This document shows positions 6,499 through 9,578 of a stretch of DNA of 9,578 nt, piece by piece. A model generated the notes under the pieces. It was given only the letters and a program-made list of their open reading frames with translations, did no database searches and was not told the origin of the DNA. The stretch comes from Candidatus Arcticimaribacter sp. GTDB lineage: Bacteria > Bacteroidota > Bacteroidia > Flavobacteriales > Flavobacteriaceae. The stretch's first letter is position 1; each line of letters opens with the position of its first letter. Where the stretch lies: assembly GCA_011526275.1 (NCBI GenBank), contig WTJP01000087.1, positions 1,956 through 11,533 of the forward strand. Direction: 5' to 3'. Position numbers and translations under genes: made by a program.

Positions 6499-8901
6499 AT
6501 GCGATTAAGCCTATTCCGTTTCTTTGTTTGGATGCTCTTGGGGTTTGGCGTTAATGCATGGGCACAATCTCCGTTGGTTTTTGGATCAGTAAAGAAGCAA
6601 TCGCTACAACAAAGCCATCAGTTCGAAGGCGAGGTTTTTTCAGAAAACGGGGAAGCCTTGGAAGGGATCAACCTCTTTTTCCCTGACCTGAACAAGGGCA
6701 CAGCAACCGATCGACTGGGGCGTTTTTCCATTTCGCTACCTACAGGAGAACATCTTTTGCGCATTGAGGGTTTGGGTTTTCAGCCGCTGCAAATTCAATT
6801 GGGCTTGTATCGAGACGCTCAACACCGCTTCGTATTGACCGAGCAAACCGAAGAACTTGACGAGGTAGTGGTACGCAATCAAGAAAACCAGAATGTGGAG
6901 AGCGAAATGCTAGGAAAAAGCAGTCTCTCGCTCATGGAAACCAAAAACATCCCCTTGGTTTTGGGGGAACAGAATATCCTCAAAGCGGCGACCATATTAC
7001 CCGGGATTTCCTCTGCAGGGGAAGCAGCAACAGGCTTTAATGTGCGAGGAGGAAAGGCCGACCAAAACTTGATGTTGCTCAACGAAGCCATTGTCATTAA
7101 CCCCAACCATTTCTTTGGAATTTTTCAAGCCTTAAACCCATTTGCGGTCAATCGACTCAATGTCTATAAAGGCAATATTCCCATTCAATACGAGGGGCGA
7201 ACCTCTTCAGTTTTTGAGCTATCGACCAAATCGCCCAACCGAGAAAAATTCCAAGCAGAACTTTCTGTAGGGCCCATTACGGCCAATGCTTTGGTCGAAA
7301 CTCCCGTGGTAAAAAACAGGTCTGGCTTGATGCTGGGAGCACGTTCGGCGCATTCCGATTGGGTGCTGCGGTCGCTCGACGACCCCAAGTTGAACAAAAG
7401 TTCGGCGCGTTTTCACGATTTGGTTTTGGTCTATGAAGATCGCCTTAGTGAAAAAGACAAAGTGCTGGCTACCGCCTATCACAGTGAAGATCAATTTAGC
7501 ATTACTTCCGACTCACTTTACCACTACACCAATACCGTTGCTGCCATCAACTGGAAGCACCAATTCAACGAGCGAAACGGCGCTAGTTTGGTGTTGAGCC
7601 ACAGCGATTATGCATTTTCCATTCAGTACGACGGCGGTGTGAGCAATAACTTCAAAAGTGCTTTTGCATTGCAAATCGATGCCGCCCGACTCAAGTTCAA
7701 CAGTAAACTAGGTGAAAAACATCAACTCACCTATGGGAGTAACCTAATGCGTTACAACATAGATCCGGGAGCACTGCGTCCTTTGGGTTCCAATAGCCTC
7801 ATTCGAGAAGAAGAACTGCAAAGGGAAACGGCGCTAGAAGGAAGTCTCTACATTGCCGATAGGATAGAAGTCAGCGATAATTTTGTCTTAAATGTGGGCG
7901 CACAATTCGCGCTCTACGCTGCTTTGGGCCCAGCCATTCAACGCAATTATTTACCCGACTCCCCCAAGAGCGATTTAAGTGTAACCGATATAGTGACCTA
8001 CCCCGCCAACACCCTATATGCGCAAAAAGTCTTTCCCAACTACCGTCTCTCGGGGCGCTACAAATTCAGCGCGAATACTTCGGTTAAATTTGCGGCAATC
8101 AGCATTTATCAGTTCATTCACAGCTTGAGTAACAACACCACTGCCTCGCCCATCGATACTTGGCGGATATCCTCTAATCACCTTCGTCCGCAAGCTTCAC
8201 AGCAACTCTCTTTGGGGGTTTTCCATGACCAACTCCAACTGGGATTGGAAATATCTTTGGAAGGTTTTTACAAGCGCCAAGAGAATTTGGTGGATTTTAA
8301 AACTGGGGCGCAACTCTTTATGAACGAGTTCATCGAAACCGATGTTTTGCAAGGAGAAGGAAAGGCCTATGGAGTGGAGTTTTTGTTGCGGAAAAAGCAA
8401 GGGCGTCATACTGGCTGGTTGGGATATACTTATGCCCGTTCGTTTATTCAGCTCGACAGTCCTTTTCCCACAGAACGGGTGAACAATGGCGCGTTTTTCC
8501 CGACCAATTACGACAAACCCCACGACCTGAGTATCGCGTGGAATTACCAAATGGGAAAACGCCTGAGTTTGTCCACCAACGTCTTGTATCAAACCGGTCG
8601 CCCCATTACGCTCCCTGCAGGGAATTACGCTTTCGACGGGGGAGAATATGTGCTGTTTAGCAATCGAAACGCCTACCGTATTCCCGACTATTATCGTGTG
8701 GATGCTAGTTTAAATTACGATTACAAAAAGAAAAGCAGCCAACGCATTGGCTTTGCTTGGAGCATTTCGGTCTATAATATCTTTGGGCGAAACAATCCTT
8801 TTTCGGTCTTTTTTGTGGCTGAAGACGGGGAGATCAAGGGCCGACAAAGTTCCATCTTTAACGTGCCCATTCCTTCTTTAAATTTACAGCTGAAAATCTA
8901 A
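6499..8901 (+). CDS. TonB-dependent outer-membrane receptor with N-terminal carboxypeptidase-regulatory-like domain
   Basis: With the ATG at 6499 the protein has 800 residues and begins with a clean Sec signal (MRLSLFRFFVWMLL...), probably cleaved after NAWA (22). An ATG at 6427 would add 24 residues before the signal and is less likely. Order of parts: carboxypeptidase D-like beta-sandwich at about 41-113; TonB-box-like DEVVV (121-125); plug domain at about 140-245 with FNVRGGKADQN and NVYKGNIPIQYEGR; then a long beta-barrel to a C-terminus ending in LNLQLKI. It takes up a ligand across the outer membrane using energy from TonB-ExbBD. The plug resembles FecA-type receptors paired with DUF4249 lipoproteins rather than SusC, and no SusD follows. 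The next gene starts 3 nt after its stop. The ligand is unknown. Confidence 0.92.
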   Translation: MRLSLFRFFVWMLLGFGVNAWAQSPLVFGSVKKQSLQQSHQFEGEVFSENGEALEGINLFFPDLNKGTATDRLGRFSISLPTGEHLLRIEGLGFQPLQIQLGLYRDAQHRFVLTEQTEELDEVVVRNQENQNVESEMLGKSSLSLMETKNIPLVLGEQNILKAATILPGISSAGEAATGFNVRGGKADQNLMLLNEAIVINPNHFFGIFQALNPFAVNRLNVYKGNIPIQYEGRTSSVFELSTKSPNREKFQAELSVGPITANALVETPVVKNRSGLMLGARSAHSDWVLRSLDDPKLNKSSARFHDLVLVYEDRLSEKDKVLATAYHSEDQFSITSDSLYHYTNTVAAINWKHQFNERNGASLVLSHSDYAFSIQYDGGVSNNFKSAFALQIDAARLKFNSKLGEKHQLTYGSNLMRYNIDPGALRPLGSNSLIREEELQRETALEGSLYIADRIEVSDNFVLNVGAQFALYAALGPAIQRNYLPDSPKSDLSVTDIVTYPANTLYAQKVFPNYRLSGRYKFSANTSVKFAAISIYQFIHSLSNNTTASPIDTWRISSNHLRPQASQQLSLGVFHDQLQLGLEISLEGFYKRQENLVDFKTGAQLFMNEFIETDVLQGEGKAYGVEFLLRKKQGRHTGWLGYTYARSFIQLDSPFPTERVNNGAFFPTNYDKPHDLSIAWNYQMGKRLSLSTNVLYQTGRPITLPAGNYAFDGGEYVLFSNRNAYRIPDYYRVDASLNYDYKKKSSQRIGFAWSISVYNIFGRNNPFSVFFVAEDGEIKGRQSSIFNVPIPSLNLQLKI

Positions 8902-8904
8902 CCC

Positions 8905-9578
8905 ATGTTGCGCTTAAACCACATTGTCGGCTTTGTTTTACTTGTGTTGAGCTTGTGTATTTTTGTGGCTTGTACCGAGCCTTACGCCTTTGAAAACGAA
9001 AGCTACGAAGACATTTTAGTGGTCGATGGAATGCTCACCAACCAAGTCAAAAAACACCAACTACACTTAGGCCGTTCTTATGCTTTTGGGGAACAGTCTG
9101 CTCCCGAAAAAGGAGCGCAAGTTCGCGTTGTTGACCAAGACGGCAATGCGGTACCCTATCGCGAAAAGGAGGATTTTATTTATGAAGCTACCCAAGCTTT
9201 TGGCGCAGTAGCAGGGAAGGAATACCATGTGGAAATTACCACCGCCAGTGGGAAAAATTACCGTTCGCGTCCCATGACACTCCCAGCGGAAGCCAATATA
9301 GAAAACATCACAGCCACAGCAGCTACAAATGATTTTGATCAAGCGGGAATTCGCATCGCCATCGACGCCCAAAGCGAAAGCAACGCTGCGCGTTTGTATC
9401 GCCTTGAATATGAAGAAACCTATAAAGTAGTAGCGCCCCATTGGACACCCTATGACGCTGTAGTGGTTTTTGAAGGCTATTCGACCTTTGAAACGGCGGT
9501 TATTCGTCGGGAGACTGAAGAGCGGGTGTGTTATGCCCTCAACACCTCCAATGAAATTACACTGCGTTCTACGGCCAA
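8905..9578 (+). CDS. DUF4249 family lipoprotein, 3' partial
   Basis: The frame opens with ATG at 8905, 3 nt after the receptor stop, and stays open to the window edge (224 complete codons). The N-terminus is a lipoprotein signal: a hydrophobic core (FVLLVLSLCIFVAC) ending at Cys23, followed by TEPYAFENESYED. Then come ILVVDGMLTN (about 37-46) and a beta-rich region with GAQVRVVDQDG (75-85). The arrangement Cys-x-EP, 'lvVdG.ltn' and a later RVCYALNTSNEITLRST fits DUF4249, a Bacteroidota family found directly after FecA-like TonB receptors. By position it is likely the surface or periplasm-facing partner of that receptor, analogous to SusD beside SusC, but this role is inferred. The C-terminal part is outside the window. 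Confidence 0.83.
   Translation, partial: MLRLNHIVGFVLLVLSLCIFVACTEPYAFENESYEDILVVDGMLTNQVKKHQLHLGRSYAFGEQSAPEKGAQVRVVDQDGNAVPYREKEDFIYEATQAFGAVAGKEYHVEITTASGKNYRSRPMTLPAEANIENITATAATNDFDQAGIRIAIDAQSESNAARLYRLEYEETYKVVAPHWTPYDAVVVFEGYSTFETAVIRRETEERVCYALNTSNEITLRSTA

Noticed and set aside
8197..8592. 131-codon open frame on the minus strand.
   Set aside because: It is opposite the receptor beta-barrel, with no start context or recognisable motif.
9067..9441. 124-codon open frame on the minus strand.
   Set aside because: It lies wholly inside the DUF4249 gene, which has a signal peptide and family motifs; the opposite frame shows no recognisable domain.
1..9578. Search for CRISPR arrays, tandem repeats, insertion sequences, tRNA or rRNA genes.
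   Set aside because: None seen; nearly every base is in a recognised gene and spacers are short.

Overview
The window looks like chromosomal DNA of a Bacteroidota bacterium, probably Flavobacteriia-like. The evidence is a TonB-dependent receptor with an N-terminal carboxypeptidase-like domain followed by a DUF4249 lipoprotein, a GMC oxidoreductase paired with a gluconate-2-dehydrogenase subunit-3 protein, a GH109-type protein, and the lack of Shine-Dalgarno-like sequence before most starts. Base composition is moderate and even, and I saw no mobile element, tRNA, rRNA or CRISPR. Genus cannot be named from the sequence.

Layout. (1) 1-1197, plus strand: a GH109-like Gfo/Idh/MocA protein, cut at its 5' end by the window edge. 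(2) 4631-1194, minus strand: a compact three-gene unit of GMC oxidoreductase, its small Tat-signal partner and galE. Spacings are 2 and 10 nt, and the galE stop codon overlaps the stop codon of the convergent GH109-like gene. (3) 6397-4737, minus strand: a two-gene unit that encodes a UshA-type 5'-nucleotidase as two proteins, C-terminal domain first and metallophosphatase domain second, with an ATGA overlap. (4) 6499-9578, plus strand: an outer-membrane TonB-dependent receptor and a DUF4249 lipoprotein that runs off the window. A 101-nt divergent intergenic region separates units 3 and 4. The coding density is very high and no gap exceeds about 105 nt.

How the genes may work together. Units 1 and 2 are all about sugars and redox chemistry. 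GH109 enzymes cleave glycosides through an NAD-dependent 3-keto intermediate. GMC/subunit-3 complexes oxidise sugars or glycosides outside the cytoplasm. This GalE has a small residue at the position that decides whether N-acetylated sugar nucleotides fit. An amino-sugar or 3-keto-glycoside theme is a reasonable inference but is not proven. Units 3 and 4 are cell-envelope nutrient functions: periplasmic hydrolysis of nucleotides or similar phosphoesters, and outer-membrane uptake of an unidentified ligand.

The points most worth a second look are the four-cysteine CxxCxxCxxxC cluster in the GMC subunit, the Ala gatekeeper of GalE, and the split, order-inverted 5'-nucleotidase whose two halves carry different kinds of signal peptide. 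None of these amounts to a clearly new system, and I do not claim one.
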